NCBI RefSeq assembly: GCF_017357405.1
Contig: NZ_CP071597.1
Coordinates: 3,348,001 to 3,412,000 of the forward strand
DNA: 64,000 bases
Reading direction: 5' to 3'
From: Halomontanus rarus
GTDB taxonomy: Archaea > Halobacteriota > Halobacteria > Halobacteriales > Natrialbaceae
Both the position numbers and the translations under genes were made by a program. The notes under the pieces were generated by a model, which was given only the letters and a program-made list of their open reading frames with translations, made no database searches and was not told where the DNA came from. Shown here one piece after another: positions 45,181 through 54,659 of the stretch (positions are counted from its first letter, which is position 1; each line of letters begins with the position of its first letter).

Positions 45181-45519
45181 CTACGGCCGAATGTACGCGT
45201 ACCCCTCGTTCTGGAGTCGCGTCAGTTCGCCGGCACCCGAGGGAACGGTCTCGACTCCGTCGACGAGATCCGTCTCCTCGAGGTCCTTCAACTCGAGCGT
45301 GTTGCCGCAGGCCCGAAAGGAGATCCCCTCCTCGAGCAGCGATCGAACGTCGTCGCTGCCCTCGCCGTCGGCCGTGAACGGTTCGATGCCGCCCGCCTGG
45401 GCGACGACCACGACGTCGTCGATCTCGACGGAGTCGTCCTCCGTGAGGTTCTTCGCGATGGTGAGTGCCGTCTGCTGTTCGTCCGGGTCGTCGGTGATGA
45501 GGTGAAAGACTGATTTCAC
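45181..45519 (-). CDS. DsrE family protein
   Basis: A 112-residue protein with the DsrE/F Rossmann-like fold. It starts MKSVFHLITDDPDEQQTALTIAKNL and has a single Cys at FRACGNTLE (about 70), the position used for sulfur relay in related proteins. There is no second conserved Cys. Role in persulfide handling is likely but not certain. It lies 116 bases upstream of larA on the same strand; co-transcription possible. Confidence 0.87.
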   Translation of the reverse strand: MKSVFHLITDDPDEQQTALTIAKNLTEDDSVEIDDVVVVAQAGGIEPFTADGEGSDDVRSLLEEGISFRACGNTLELKDLEETDLVDGVETVPSGAGELTRLQNEGYAYIRP

Positions 45520-45654
45520 ACGAAAATACCCAGTTCGCGGCTCAATAGTGGTTGGGCCTGCAGGGGTCGATGTACAGATTGGCTCGAGAGCGAAGCTCTC
45601 ACCGGTGACGGCTCACGTCTCGAGTCCCCAGTCGGCGGAGATTCGACCGGACCC

Positions 45655-46539
45655 CTACCGTGACGGCCGCGCGGGTCCCTCGAGAATCCCTATCTCGAGT
45701 CGTCCGACGATCGCGGGAACGAGGAAGAGCCAGCACACGATCGCGGCGTACAGCGCGACCACCGCGGGTGCGAACGCGGCGACTGCGGCTTCGATCGCGG
45801 TGAGCGCGGCGACGACCCCGCCGCCGACGGCGGTGAGGACGGCGGCCTCGAGTCGCGAGCGAAGCGCGGGGAGGGCCGGAAGCCGGCTCGAGCCGAGAAC
45901 GCCGCCGATCGCGCCGCCGAGGCCGAGCAGCGCGTTCGCCGCACCGGCCGACACGGCGACGGCCGGAATCGAGAGGAGGACCCCGATCGCGAACCCGCGT
46001 TTGGGGGTGCCGTCGGTCGCACGGTCCATCGCGAGGACGAACGCGATCCCGAGGGCGGCTCCGGCGATCACGTCGCCGAGGTAGTGGACCCCGAGGACGA
46101 CCCGCGAGAGCGAGACGAGGACGATCAGGAGCGCGGTCCCGACCACGGCCAGAGTCGTCCGTCCTCGACTTCGAGCGGAAGAGCGATCGCGATCGAACGC
46201 GAGCGCCGAGCACAGCCCGCCGTAGACGACAGCCGCGGCGAACGCGTGACCGCTGGGGAAGCCGTAGTCGTCGGGTTCCTGCGGGATTCGGAACAGCTCC
46301 TCGGGCGGTCGAGGCACGTTCAGGATCGTCTCGAGAGTCACGAGAAACGCCACGCCCGCGAACGCGTAACTGATCACGAGCGCGGTCTCGCGGCGCTCCG
46401 CCGAGCGAATCCAGAACAGCACGGCGAGGACGAGCATGAGCACCGACGGATCGCCGAGTTCGGTGACGGCGGCCGCGACGTCGGTGTACTCGGCGGGGAA
46501 CGCCTCGCGAACGGCTGCACTCTCGTCGATCAGTCGCAT
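45655..46539 (-). CDS. PAP2-family membrane phosphatase
   Basis: A 294-residue integral membrane lipid-phosphate phosphatase-like protein. The three PAP2 motifs are visible: PRPPEE in place of KxxxxxxRP (about 76), PSGHAFAA (about 95) and SRVVLGVHYLGD (about 145), carrying the catalytic His pair and Arg. Six or more membrane segments are predicted, with an extended hydrophobic C-terminal half beyond the usual catalytic unit. Lipid or isoprenoid pyrophosphate is the likely substrate class. The stop is separated from the DsrE start by 135 bases. Confidence 0.92.
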   Translation of the reverse strand: MRLIDESAAVREAFPAEYTDVAAAVTELGDPSVLMLVLAVLFWIRSAERRETALVISYAFAGVAFLVTLETILNVPRPPEELFRIPQEPDDYGFPSGHAFAAAVVYGGLCSALAFDRDRSSARSRGRTTLAVVGTALLIVLVSLSRVVLGVHYLGDVIAGAALGIAFVLAMDRATDGTPKRGFAIGVLLSIPAVAVSAGAANALLGLGGAIGGVLGSSRLPALPALRSRLEAAVLTAVGGGVVAALTAIEAAVAAFAPAVVALYAAIVCWLFLVPAIVGRLEIGILEGPARPSR

Positions 46540-46617
46540 CGGTTCGTCTCCGACTGTCGACAGCGACGAGTAATAGCTACCGATCGGCGGCGATCGCGAC
46601 GACCGTCACCGCCGTCG

Positions 46618-49503
46618 TCACCGATCCGCCCACTCGAGCATCCGTTCGTACACCGGATCGCTCTCGAGCGCCCGTCGGTCGCCGACGAGGACGAGCGCCC
46701 GCTTGGGTCGGGTGAGCGCGACGTTGATTCGCCGGTAGTCCTCGAAGATCGGTCCCTCGAGATCCCCGGTGGCGACGAAGGAGACGATGATGATCTCCTT
46801 GCTCGAACCCTGGAACCGGTCGACGGTGTCGACGGCGACGTCGTCGGACACGTGGTTCCCGATCTCGGACACCTGCGCGCGGAAGGGGGCGATGACGCCG
46901 ATCGCATCGCGCTCCACGCCGGCCGCCTCGTAGGTCTCGATCAACTCGACGATGCGCGCCGCCTCCTCGCTGTCGGTGTACTGGCTGCCGTCGCCGGCTA
47001 CGTCGACGAACGAGACGGGATCGCGGAGGGCCTCGGGCAGGGCGTCCCGCGAGACGCCCTCGAGGTCGTCGAGGGTACGCCCCGCCACCTCGGGCGTCGC
47101 GGGCCGGAGTTCGCCGTCGTAGAACTCCCGGGAGGCGAAGACCTGGATACGCTGGTTCATGCGGTACTGGCGGTCGAGCATCACGCCCGCGTCCGGATAC
47201 GACTCGACGAGTCGCTCGAACAGCGACCGCGAGAGTTCGTTCTCGGCGCGCACAACCGGCGGCAGCTGCTCGTGATCGCCGACGAGGGCGAACCGCTCTG
47301 CGAGGTTGATCGCCGCGTACGTGCCGGGCTCGGTGAGCTGTGCGGCCTCGTCGACCAGCGCGACGTCGAACGACTGCTCTTTCATCGTTCGCGATCCGCA
47401 GGTCGCGGTCGTCGCGGCGACTACCTGCGCATCCTCCAGCTCCGCGAGTCGCTCTTCGGGCTCGCCGGAGCGCTCGAGGCGGTAGGACAGCATGTCTTCG
47501 CGGACGCCGCTCTCGGTGCCGACGCGGACGAAGTCCGTGAACCCCTGGTCGCGAAGCGCCTCGAGAGCGTTGTCGACGGCCCGGTTCGTGAACGCCGACA
47601 GCAGGACCCGGTCGCCGCGCTCGACCATCGCGCGGATGGCGCGGGCGATGGTGTACGTCTTCCCGGTGCCGGGCGGGCCGTGGATGAGTGCACAGTCTTC
47701 GGCGGTCACCGCCTTCGTGACGGCCTCGTTCTGGCGTTCGTTGTTGTCGATGAACGTCTCCTCGGTGTCCTCGAACGCCGGTTTCGTGCGCCCGAACAGG
47801 ATATCCTTTCGCCGCTCCCCGCCCTTCAGGAGCGCGTCGTGGAGGGCGGTGAGCAGCCGATCGGTGGTGAGTTCCGAGGGGTAGATGTCGAGGCGGGTCA
47901 CCTCGACGGGTTCGTCCGCCGTCAGGACGAGTTCTCGCGGCTGGGGACCGCTCGAAGCGTCCGCGGAGCGCGGCTCCGTGCGCTCGTCGAACCGCTCGAT
48001 CCGCGCGAGTTCCGCCTCGCCGCGCACCGGATGTCCGTCGCTCGCCAGAACCAGGTCGCCTTCGCGAATCTTCGAGGTGGCGGGCGAGCGCTGGCGGGCG
48101 CGCAGTTCCCAGCGGCCGCCCTCGAGTTCGCGTTTCTCGAGGAACTCGAGGTCGATCAGGGCGCGATCGTCGTCGGCCCGTTCCCTCGCGTCCTGCTCCC
48201 AGAGCTTGGCGTACTCCCGGTGGACTTCGCGGCGTTCTTCCTCGATCGCGCGGTAGAATCGGTCGAAGTACTCCCGTTCCTCGACGGGCAGGGCCGTGCC
48301 GATCTGACCGGCTTTCGACTCCTGATCGAGTCGACCCGAGACGACCATGCAGGTGTCGCGTTCGAAGCAGTACTCGCACTTGGCGTTGCCCTCGCGGCCC
48401 GTCGGCACCCCGTCGTCGAACTCCATCGCCGCGATTTCGTTTCGCAAGCGGACGACAAACTTCAGGAGGCCGGCACCCATCGAGAAGTCCTTCGCCGGCG
48501 TCAGGTCGCCGGTCTCCTCGTTGCGGTCGAGCGCCGAGTTCTTCGTGTACAGCAGGGTCCCGGTGTCGACCGAGCCGCCGTGTTCCTCGAGTAAGAGTGC
48601 GTAACAGGCGGCCTGCACCTTGTCCTTGAACCGCGGTTCCTTCTTCAGATTCTTGCCGGTCTTGAGTTCGACCGGCGCGCCGCGGCGGATGGCGTCGGCC
48701 CGGCCTCTGATGCCGAACGTCTCGCTGATGAGCAGTTGCTCGGAGCGCCACTCGCTCTCCGCGGGCGTGAACGCCCGCTCCGGGTTGTCGGCGGCAGTAG
48801 CCGCCCCATCGTCTTCGGTGAGACGCCCCTGCTCGAGCCACCCCTCGATCGCCGCCGCGTTCTGCCGGACGTCCTCCGCGACCGACTCGGCTGACTCGCC
48901 GAGCAGGCCGAGTTCGAGCCCGCGCTCGTCGATCCGCTCTTCGATCGAGGCCTCGAGGTCCCGCCCGCGAAGGAGGTCGCCGAAGACCTCGTGGACGAGC
49001 GTCCCCTTCGTCACGGGGTAGTTCAGCGGCACGCCCGAGAGCTTGTTCAGGTAGTACAGCCGGGGGCACTCGACCCAGCTCCGGATGTCGGTGACGTTCA
49101 CCAGGAAATCCGGCTCGACGACGACGTAGGAGTCGCCGGTCGTCGAGAACTGTTGTTCCCCCTGATACTCGCGCTCCTCGGCCTCGGTGACCAGAATCTC
49201 CATGCCGGGCTCGAGCAGTTCGGCCGACTCGGCCCACTTGCCCCAGCAGGTGATCGTGGTCGTAGTCGCACCCTTGGTTTCGGATTCCGTTTGCGTTTCT
49301 GTTTTCGTTTCCGCCTCCAATCCCGCCTCTCGCTTCGACGCTGCGTCCGTTCCGAGCGTCGTCTGGTCCGCGGTGTTCTGCGAGCCGTCGTCCGACGCTC
49401 CATCCGTCAGCTGTACCGGGACCTCCGCGAGGTCGCTTTCGCCGTAACTCGTCGATACTGTTCGAACCTCGACACTACCGGCGACGGTCCCGCGTACGTT
49501 CAC
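46618..49503 (-). CDS. dna2: Dna2-like nuclease-helicase
   Basis: A 961-residue protein joining a Cas4/RecB-like nuclease to a superfamily 1B helicase, as in Dna2. The nuclease part (about 125-430) starts with CPRLYYL, has GTLVHEVFGDLL, and ends in CEYCFERDTC, giving the four Cys of an iron-sulfur cluster; VELKTGK supplies the catalytic acid and Lys. The helicase part shows GPPGTGKTYTI (Walker A, about 640), VDEAAQ (Walker B), QYRMN, and VDRFQGSSKEIIIVS. This enzyme processes flaps in replication and resects breaks. The GTG at 49503 (VNVRGTVAG) is preferred; an upstream extension lacks conservation character. Confidence 0.93.
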   Translation of the reverse strand: MNVRGTVAGSVEVRTVSTSYGESDLAEVPVQLTDGASDDGSQNTADQTTLGTDAASKREAGLEAETKTETQTESETKGATTTTITCWGKWAESAELLEPGMEILVTEAEEREYQGEQQFSTTGDSYVVVEPDFLVNVTDIRSWVECPRLYYLNKLSGVPLNYPVTKGTLVHEVFGDLLRGRDLEASIEERIDERGLELGLLGESAESVAEDVRQNAAAIEGWLEQGRLTEDDGAATAADNPERAFTPAESEWRSEQLLISETFGIRGRADAIRRGAPVELKTGKNLKKEPRFKDKVQAACYALLLEEHGGSVDTGTLLYTKNSALDRNEETGDLTPAKDFSMGAGLLKFVVRLRNEIAAMEFDDGVPTGREGNAKCEYCFERDTCMVVSGRLDQESKAGQIGTALPVEEREYFDRFYRAIEEERREVHREYAKLWEQDARERADDDRALIDLEFLEKRELEGGRWELRARQRSPATSKIREGDLVLASDGHPVRGEAELARIERFDERTEPRSADASSGPQPRELVLTADEPVEVTRLDIYPSELTTDRLLTALHDALLKGGERRKDILFGRTKPAFEDTEETFIDNNERQNEAVTKAVTAEDCALIHGPPGTGKTYTIARAIRAMVERGDRVLLSAFTNRAVDNALEALRDQGFTDFVRVGTESGVREDMLSYRLERSGEPEERLAELEDAQVVAATTATCGSRTMKEQSFDVALVDEAAQLTEPGTYAAINLAERFALVGDHEQLPPVVRAENELSRSLFERLVESYPDAGVMLDRQYRMNQRIQVFASREFYDGELRPATPEVAGRTLDDLEGVSRDALPEALRDPVSFVDVAGDGSQYTDSEEAARIVELIETYEAAGVERDAIGVIAPFRAQVSEIGNHVSDDVAVDTVDRFQGSSKEIIIVSFVATGDLEGPIFEDYRRINVALTRPKRALVLVGDRRALESDPVYERMLEWADR

Positions 49504-49738
49504 GAGTGCTGTGAAGTGGCGGAAGGTCAAAAGCACTGTCGCTCGAGATGAGTGTCGCCGCAGGGGGTCTCCATCGCGTACAGGTAGACGGCAGATGGAG
49601 GCGAACGTGAAGGCGAATCCGGGAACGGAGGCCAAAGGAGACGAGGACGGAGGCCAAAGGGAGGCCCTCGTTCGGCGGTCGATCGCATCCTCTTGCCGAA
49701 CGGTTAAGTCGCACCCGCTAGTAGGATCACCGGATTGG

Positions 49739-52117
49739 ATGTCCCCAGAGCTGTCGGTCGTGCTCGCAGCCGTGTCAGTGCCGTTCGCGGCCGCCCTCGC
49801 GATTCCGATGCTACATCGCGTTCTCGGCGAACGGACCGGCTACGCCGGCGCGGTGGTCGCCCTCGCGTGTTTCGCGCTTCTGGGTTCGCAGTACGGTGCC
49901 GACGGGGCCGTCGAACTCTCGTGGATTCCCTCCCTCGAGATCGCCCTGCGATTCTACGTCGACGGCTGGGCGCTCCTGTTCGCCATGTTGGCGAGCGGGA
50001 TCGGCGTTCTCGTGTTCACCTACTCGCCGTCGTACATGCACGGCGAGGACGGACTTCCGAGGTACTACGCGGCGCTGCTGGCGTTCATGGGATCGATCAT
50101 CGGCGTCGCGCTGGCGGCCGACTTGATCGCGATCTTCCTGTTCTGGGAACTCACGAGCCTCTGTTCGTTCGTCCTGATCGGCTTTCACACGGACGACCGC
50201 TCCTCGCAGTACGCCGCCAGGATGGCGATGTTCGTCACTGTCGGGGGCGGTCTGTTCATGCTCGTCGGGCTGTTGATCCTGGCGTCCGTCGCGGGCGACG
50301 TCCTCGGCACCGCCGCTGTGGTCGATCTCGGCGGCTCCGCTACCACGTTCGACCTCGCGGCGATCCTCGAGAACCCCGACGCGGTTCGGGAAGCGCTTCG
50401 TGAGGAGGGGCTCTTCCTGCCGGTGCTGGGGCTGATCGCTATTGGCGCGGCGACCAAGTCCGCACAGGTGCCGATGCACTTCTGGCTGCCCAACGCGATG
50501 GCCGCGCCGACGCCCGTCTCGGCCTTTCTCCACTCCGCGACGATGGTCAAGGTCGGCGTCTACCTGCTCGGGCGGCTTCGCCCGCTGCTGGTGAGCCACG
50601 AGTGGACGCTGCTGTTCGCGACGCTCGGGCTCGCGACGATGACCGTCTGTGCGATCCTCGCGGTGGCGTCGACGGACATCAAGGAACTGCTGGCGTACTC
50701 GACGGCCAGTCACCTCGGGCTCATGGTCGCCGGCTTCGGCTTCGCCACGTTCGTCGGCGCGGAGGCCGGCGCGTTCCACCTGCTCAACCACGCCCTGTTC
50801 AAGGCGTCGCTCTTTCTGGTCGCCGGGATCGTCGCCCACGAGGCCGGGACGCACCGGATATCGGACCTCGGGGGGCTCCGTCACGACCTTCCCGTCACCG
50901 CGGCCGTGGCGGGCGTCGCGACGCTGAGCATGGCCGGGATTCCGCCGTTCAACGGATTCTATTCGAAGGAACTGCTCTTCGAGGCGGCCGTCGAGTCCGT
51001 CCACGAACTCGGGACGCTGGGCTGGCTGTACGTCGCGGTCGCCGTCTTCGGGAGTATCTTCACGGTCCTCTACTCGCTTCGATTCCTCGCGCTCTTCGTC
51101 GGCGACCGACCGACCGGTCTGGGCGACGTCCACAGACCGCCGGTCACGCTCCTCGCCCCGCCGGCGCTGCTCGCCGGACTCGCGCTCGTCGTCGGCATCT
51201 ACCCCGACGTCGCCGTCCGCGCGATCGTCCAGTCGGCCGTCGACGCGACCGCCGTCGAGAGCCACGCGATGCACGTCGGACTCCCGACGTCGTACTCCCC
51301 GGCCCTCGGTATGAGCGCCATCGCCATCGGAGTCGGTGGCCTCTCGTACCCGTTCTACGGGCGCATTCACGACGGAATCCGATCGATCCCGGCCGCGATC
51401 CCCCCGGTCAGTGCGAACTGGTGGTACGACGCCGTCGTCGGCGGACTCACCCGAACGAGCGCGTGGCTCGCCCCGCGCGTGCACAACGGACTGCTCCGAA
51501 CGTACGCGACGTGGACGCTCGCCGGAACGTGCGCCCTCGCCCTCGCCGGATTCGCGGCGACGCGCGCGCTCACGCTCGGAGAACTCGGGATCGACGCGTC
51601 GCCGGCGATCGCGCTCGTCTTGCTGGTCGCGGTCGTCGCGGCGATCGCCGTCGTCCTCTCGCCTTCACACATCGCCGGCATCCTCACGCTCTCGATCCTC
51701 GGCTTTATGATCGCGATCTTCTACATCCTCGCCAGCGCACCCGACCTCGCGCTGACCCAGCTGGTCGTCGAGACGCTCGTCCTGCTCATCTTCCTGTTCG
51801 TGATCGAGGAGATCCCCGAATCGGACGAAATTAGCCTCGGACGGGTCACTCGAGACGCCCTCCTCTCGCTGGCCGTGGGCGCGACCGCGTTCGTCACTGT
51901 CGTCGTCACGACCGACGCTCGACCCGACGGCCTTACCGAAACCGCACGCCACTACGTCGAGAACGCCGTTCCCGAGGGCGGCGGCACGAACATCGTAAAC
52001 GTGATTCTGGTCGACTTCCGGGGCTTCGATACGATGGGCGAACTCGTCGTGGTCGCGATCGCCGCCATCTCCGTGCTCACGCTGCTGGTCATGCGCGGGC
52101 GAGGTGAGGCCGAATGA
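49739..52117 (+). CDS. mrpA: Mrp Na+/H+ antiporter subunit A
   Basis: The largest subunit (792 residues) of the seven-protein Mrp antiporter, related to complex I subunit NuoL. Fourteen or more membrane helices carry the NuoL-like core (FLFWELTSLCSF with the ion-path Glu, about 130; ATKSAQVPMHFWLPNAMAAPTPVSAFLHSATMVK region with Lys). A C-terminal extension (about 620-790) contains the MrpB-like and DUF4040-like helices (SAPDLALTQLVVE). The start is the ATG at 49739. Its stop overlaps the next start (ATGA), so the operon is tightly coupled. In haloarchaea it keeps cytoplasmic Na+ low at high external salt. Confidence 0.95.
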   Translation: MSPELSVVLAAVSVPFAAALAIPMLHRVLGERTGYAGAVVALACFALLGSQYGADGAVELSWIPSLEIALRFYVDGWALLFAMLASGIGVLVFTYSPSYMHGEDGLPRYYAALLAFMGSIIGVALAADLIAIFLFWELTSLCSFVLIGFHTDDRSSQYAARMAMFVTVGGGLFMLVGLLILASVAGDVLGTAAVVDLGGSATTFDLAAILENPDAVREALREEGLFLPVLGLIAIGAATKSAQVPMHFWLPNAMAAPTPVSAFLHSATMVKVGVYLLGRLRPLLVSHEWTLLFATLGLATMTVCAILAVASTDIKELLAYSTASHLGLMVAGFGFATFVGAEAGAFHLLNHALFKASLFLVAGIVAHEAGTHRISDLGGLRHDLPVTAAVAGVATLSMAGIPPFNGFYSKELLFEAAVESVHELGTLGWLYVAVAVFGSIFTVLYSLRFLALFVGDRPTGLGDVHRPPVTLLAPPALLAGLALVVGIYPDVAVRAIVQSAVDATAVESHAMHVGLPTSYSPALGMSAIAIGVGGLSYPFYGRIHDGIRSIPAAIPPVSANWWYDAVVGGLTRTSAWLAPRVHNGLLRTYATWTLAGTCALALAGFAATRALTLGELGIDASPAIALVLLVAVVAAIAVVLSPSHIAGILTLSILGFMIAIFYILASAPDLALTQLVVETLVLLIFLFVIEEIPESDEISLGRVTRDALLSLAVGATAFVTVVVTTDARPDGLTETARHYVENAVPEGGGTNIVNVILVDFRGFDTMGELVVVAIAAISVLTLLVMRGRGEAE

Positions 52118-52218
52118 GTCTCGAACTCCCGTTCACTATCGCTCACGGGACCACGGTCGGACGCTTCGCGACCTCCCTGGTCACCGCTCACTACCGTCTC
52201 CGGAGGTGGCTCGCGTGA
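52114..52218 (+). CDS. Candidate 34-residue coupled ORF between mrpA and mrpB
   Basis: ATG at 52114 overlaps the mrpA stop (ATGA) and the TGA stop overlaps the mrpB GTG start (GTGA), so both junctions are translationally coupled. The peptide is Arg/Leu-rich (MSLELPFTIAHGTTVGRF) without a clear membrane helix. It may be a genuine small ORF or a spacer insertion, since it contains TTCACTATCGCTCAC resembling the heptamers at 771-812. Low confidence as a protein. Confidence 0.25.
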   Translation: MSLELPFTIAHGTTVGRFATSLVTAHYRLRRWLA

Positions 52219-52679
52219 CGACGGTCATCATGCGAACCACCGCTCGAGTGGTCGTCCCGATCATCCTGGTCGTCGCCATCTCGCTGTTCGTCGAGGGCCA
52301 CAACCTCCCCGGCGGCGGCTTCATCGCCGGCGTGCTCACGACGACGGCGTTCGCGCTCCTCTACATCGCGTTCGGCCTCGACTTCCTCGAGCGCGGGATC
52401 CTCGAGCGCGACGTCGAACCCGGGAAGACGCCCTCGCGTGATCGCGTCGTTGTCGCCTACCGACGGGTGTTCACGTTCGGACTCACGATCGCCGTCGGGA
52501 GCGGCCTGGTGCCGATCCTGCTCGATTTACCGTTTCTGACCCAGTCGTACGTCGAGTTCGATGGCGTGCCGCTGTACGGTCACGTCGAGATCGCGAGCGC
52601 ACTGGCCTTCGACTTCGGCGTGTACTGCGTCGTCGTCGGCGGCCTGTTGACGATCATCTCGGCCGTGGGGGCGGAGTAG
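52215..52679 (+). CDS. mrpB: Mrp antiporter subunit B
   Basis: A 154-residue membrane protein with four predicted helices and the subunit B signature EGHNLPGGGFIAGVL (about 28-42). The GTG start at 52215 is set by a strong GGAGGTG site eight bases upstream; the next Met is five codons later. One base separates its stop from mrpC. It carries the typical short N-terminus and an amphipathic segment (about 56-75). Confidence 0.93.
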   Translation: MTTVIMRTTARVVVPIILVVAISLFVEGHNLPGGGFIAGVLTTTAFALLYIAFGLDFLERGILERDVEPGKTPSRDRVVVAYRRVFTFGLTIAVGSGLVPILLDLPFLTQSYVEFDGVPLYGHVEIASALAFDFGVYCVVVGGLLTIISAVGAE

Positions 52680-52680
52680 T

Positions 52681-53052
52681 ATGGCGGCGTTCGTCCTCGC
52701 ACTCGTCGTCGGTGCGCTGTTCGCCCTCGGGACGTTCCTGTTGCTCAGGCGCGACCTGATCCGGGTGGTCTGGGGGCTCGCGATCATCAGTCAGGCCGCG
52801 AACGTCTACCTGCTGACGGCGGGGGGTATCGTCCGGGGAACGTTCGAGTCGGTGCCCGTCCTCGCCGGCCACGGCGAGGGTGCGCCGGAGACCGCCGATC
52901 CGCTGGTGCAGGCGCTCGTGTTGACCGCCATCGTCATCGGGTTCGGGATGACCGCCTTCGCGCTGGTACTGAGCTACCGCGTCTACGAGGAACACGGAAC
53001 GCTCGACGTCTCCGAGTTAGGACGGGGTCGGGATCGGGGTGACCGAGAGTGA
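52681..53052 (+). CDS. mrpC: Mrp antiporter subunit C
   Basis: A NuoK-like subunit of 123 residues with three helices (about 1-20, 27-50, 74-100) and the ADPLVQALVLTAIVIGF signature (about 71-87), where the family has an ion-path acid. The tail is charged. Its stop overlaps the GTG start of mrpD by four bases. Confidence 0.94.
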   Translation: MAAFVLALVVGALFALGTFLLLRRDLIRVVWGLAIISQAANVYLLTAGGIVRGTFESVPVLAGHGEGAPETADPLVQALVLTAIVIGFGMTAFALVLSYRVYEEHGTLDVSELGRGRDRGDRE

Positions 53053-54659
53053 GTTCCGTCGTCATCGCGCCGATGCTGGTCGTGCTGATCTCCGCGGTCG
53101 GAACGCTGATCTTCCGCCAGCATCCCCGCGCTCGGACGGCCCTGACCGTCGCGGGCGCGGTCGGATACGCGGGTTCGGTGGCCGCGCTTTCCTGGACGGT
53201 CGTCCTCGCGCCCGACGCACCCGGTATCGCGACCTATCAGGTCGGCGGGCACCAGGCACCGTACGGGATCACGCTCGTCGCCGACGGGCTATCGGCGTTC
53301 ATGCTCGCCACGGTCGCCGCGGTCGCCCTCGCGTCGGCGGTCTTCTCCGTGGGGTACGTCTCCAACATCGACTACGACCGGCGAACCTTCTACAACCCGC
53401 TGTTTCACTTCCTGTTGCTGGGCGTCACCGGCGCGTTCCTCACCGGCGACCTGTTCAACCTGTTCGTCTGGTTCGAGGTGATGTTGATGGCGAGTTACGT
53501 CTTCGTCGCCTACTACGGCGGCCCCCAGCACACCCGCGCCGCGTTCTGGTACGTCGCGCTCAACCTCGTCGCGAGCGCCGTCTTCCTGCTCGCCGTCGGC
53601 GGCATCTACGCGACGACCGGAACGCTCAACATGGCCGATCTGGCCGAGCGACTCGCCGACCCGGACGCCTACGGCATCGACGCCGGACCGGTCGTCGGAC
53701 TCTTCGCACTCCTGCTCTCCGTGTTCGCGCTCAAGGCCGGCCTCGTCCCCTTCCAGTTCTGGATTCCGACCGCCTACCGGGCCGCACCCCCGCCGATCAC
53801 CGCCATCCTCGCCGGCGCGACCAAGAAGGTCGGCATCTACGCCATCGTCCGACTCTCGTTTACCGTGTTCGCGGGCGCGCAGATCGGCGTCTCCCTCGAG
53901 ATTCCGGGCACCGGTATCGGAATCGCCGGCGACACGCCGCTCGCGTTCGTCGGCCCCGTCCTGTTCGCAATGGGCGCGCTCAGCATCGTCGTCGGCGGTC
54001 TCGGCGCGATCGATCGCGACACGCTCGAGGGCGTGCTCGCGTACTCGAGCATCGGTCAGATGGGTTTCATCGCCGTCCCGGTCGCGCTCGCCGCGACGGC
54101 GGCCAGTGACGAGTTGCGCCGCCTCGCGATCCTCGCGGCGCTGGTGTACGCGCTCAACCACGCGCTGGCGAAGGGGCTCCTGTTCCTCGCGGCAGGGGCC
54201 GTCAGGACCGCGACCGGGACGATCAGGTTCGACGAACTAGGCGGACTGGCCGGCCGCGCCCCCGCGCTGTCGAGTGCCTTCTTCGTCGGGTCGCTCGCGC
54301 TGATCGGTATCCCGCCCCTCTCGGGCTTCTTCGGCAAGTTTCTGGTGTTCGACACGGCGGTGCAGGCGAACGCGGCCGGGACGGTCGCCCTCCTGCTCGC
54401 CGGTTCGCTGTTGACCATCGCCTACATGACCCGGGCCTGGAACCGGAGCTTCTGGGGCGCTCGAACGTCGGCGGTCGCCGAAGGTGCCGCCGATCCCCTT
54501 CAGGTCGCCGTGCTCGTCGCGCTCGCGGCAACCGTCCTCGCGGTCGGCGTCGGATTCGATCCCGTCTACGAGTTCGCCGAGGCGGCCGCGGAGGCCGCGC
54601 TCGATCGGGACGGCTACGTCGACGCCGTCGACCCAGAGAACGGAGGTGAGAACCCGTGA
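53049..54659 (+). CDS. mrpD: Mrp antiporter subunit D
   Basis: A NuoN/NuoM-like subunit of 536 residues with about 14 helices. The conserved ion-path region DLFNLFVWFEVMLMASYVF (Glu about 142) and the Lys-containing ALKAGLVPFQFWIPTAY (about 227) are visible. It starts at the GTG overlapping the mrpC stop (GTGA) and ends overlapping mrpE (GTGA at 54656). Complete and normal in length. Confidence 0.95.
   Translation: MSSVVIAPMLVVLISAVGTLIFRQHPRARTALTVAGAVGYAGSVAALSWTVVLAPDAPGIATYQVGGHQAPYGITLVADGLSAFMLATVAAVALASAVFSVGYVSNIDYDRRTFYNPLFHFLLLGVTGAFLTGDLFNLFVWFEVMLMASYVFVAYYGGPQHTRAAFWYVALNLVASAVFLLAVGGIYATTGTLNMADLAERLADPDAYGIDAGPVVGLFALLLSVFALKAGLVPFQFWIPTAYRAAPPPITAILAGATKKVGIYAIVRLSFTVFAGAQIGVSLEIPGTGIGIAGDTPLAFVGPVLFAMGALSIVVGGLGAIDRDTLEGVLAYSSIGQMGFIAVPVALAATAASDELRRLAILAALVYALNHALAKGLLFLAAGAVRTATGTIRFDELGGLAGRAPALSSAFFVGSLALIGIPPLSGFFGKFLVFDTAVQANAAGTVALLLAGSLLTIAYMTRAWNRSFWGARTSAVAEGAADPLQVAVLVALAATVLAVGVGFDPVYEFAEAAAEAALDRDGYVDAVDPENGGENP

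Noticed and set aside
46084..49237. Very long open frames antisense or out of frame to dna2 (836 and 886 codons)
   Set aside because: GC-rich haloarchaeal genes keep alternative frames open; these lack motifs and are Arg/Ala-rich, while the dna2 frame has complete nuclease and helicase motifs.
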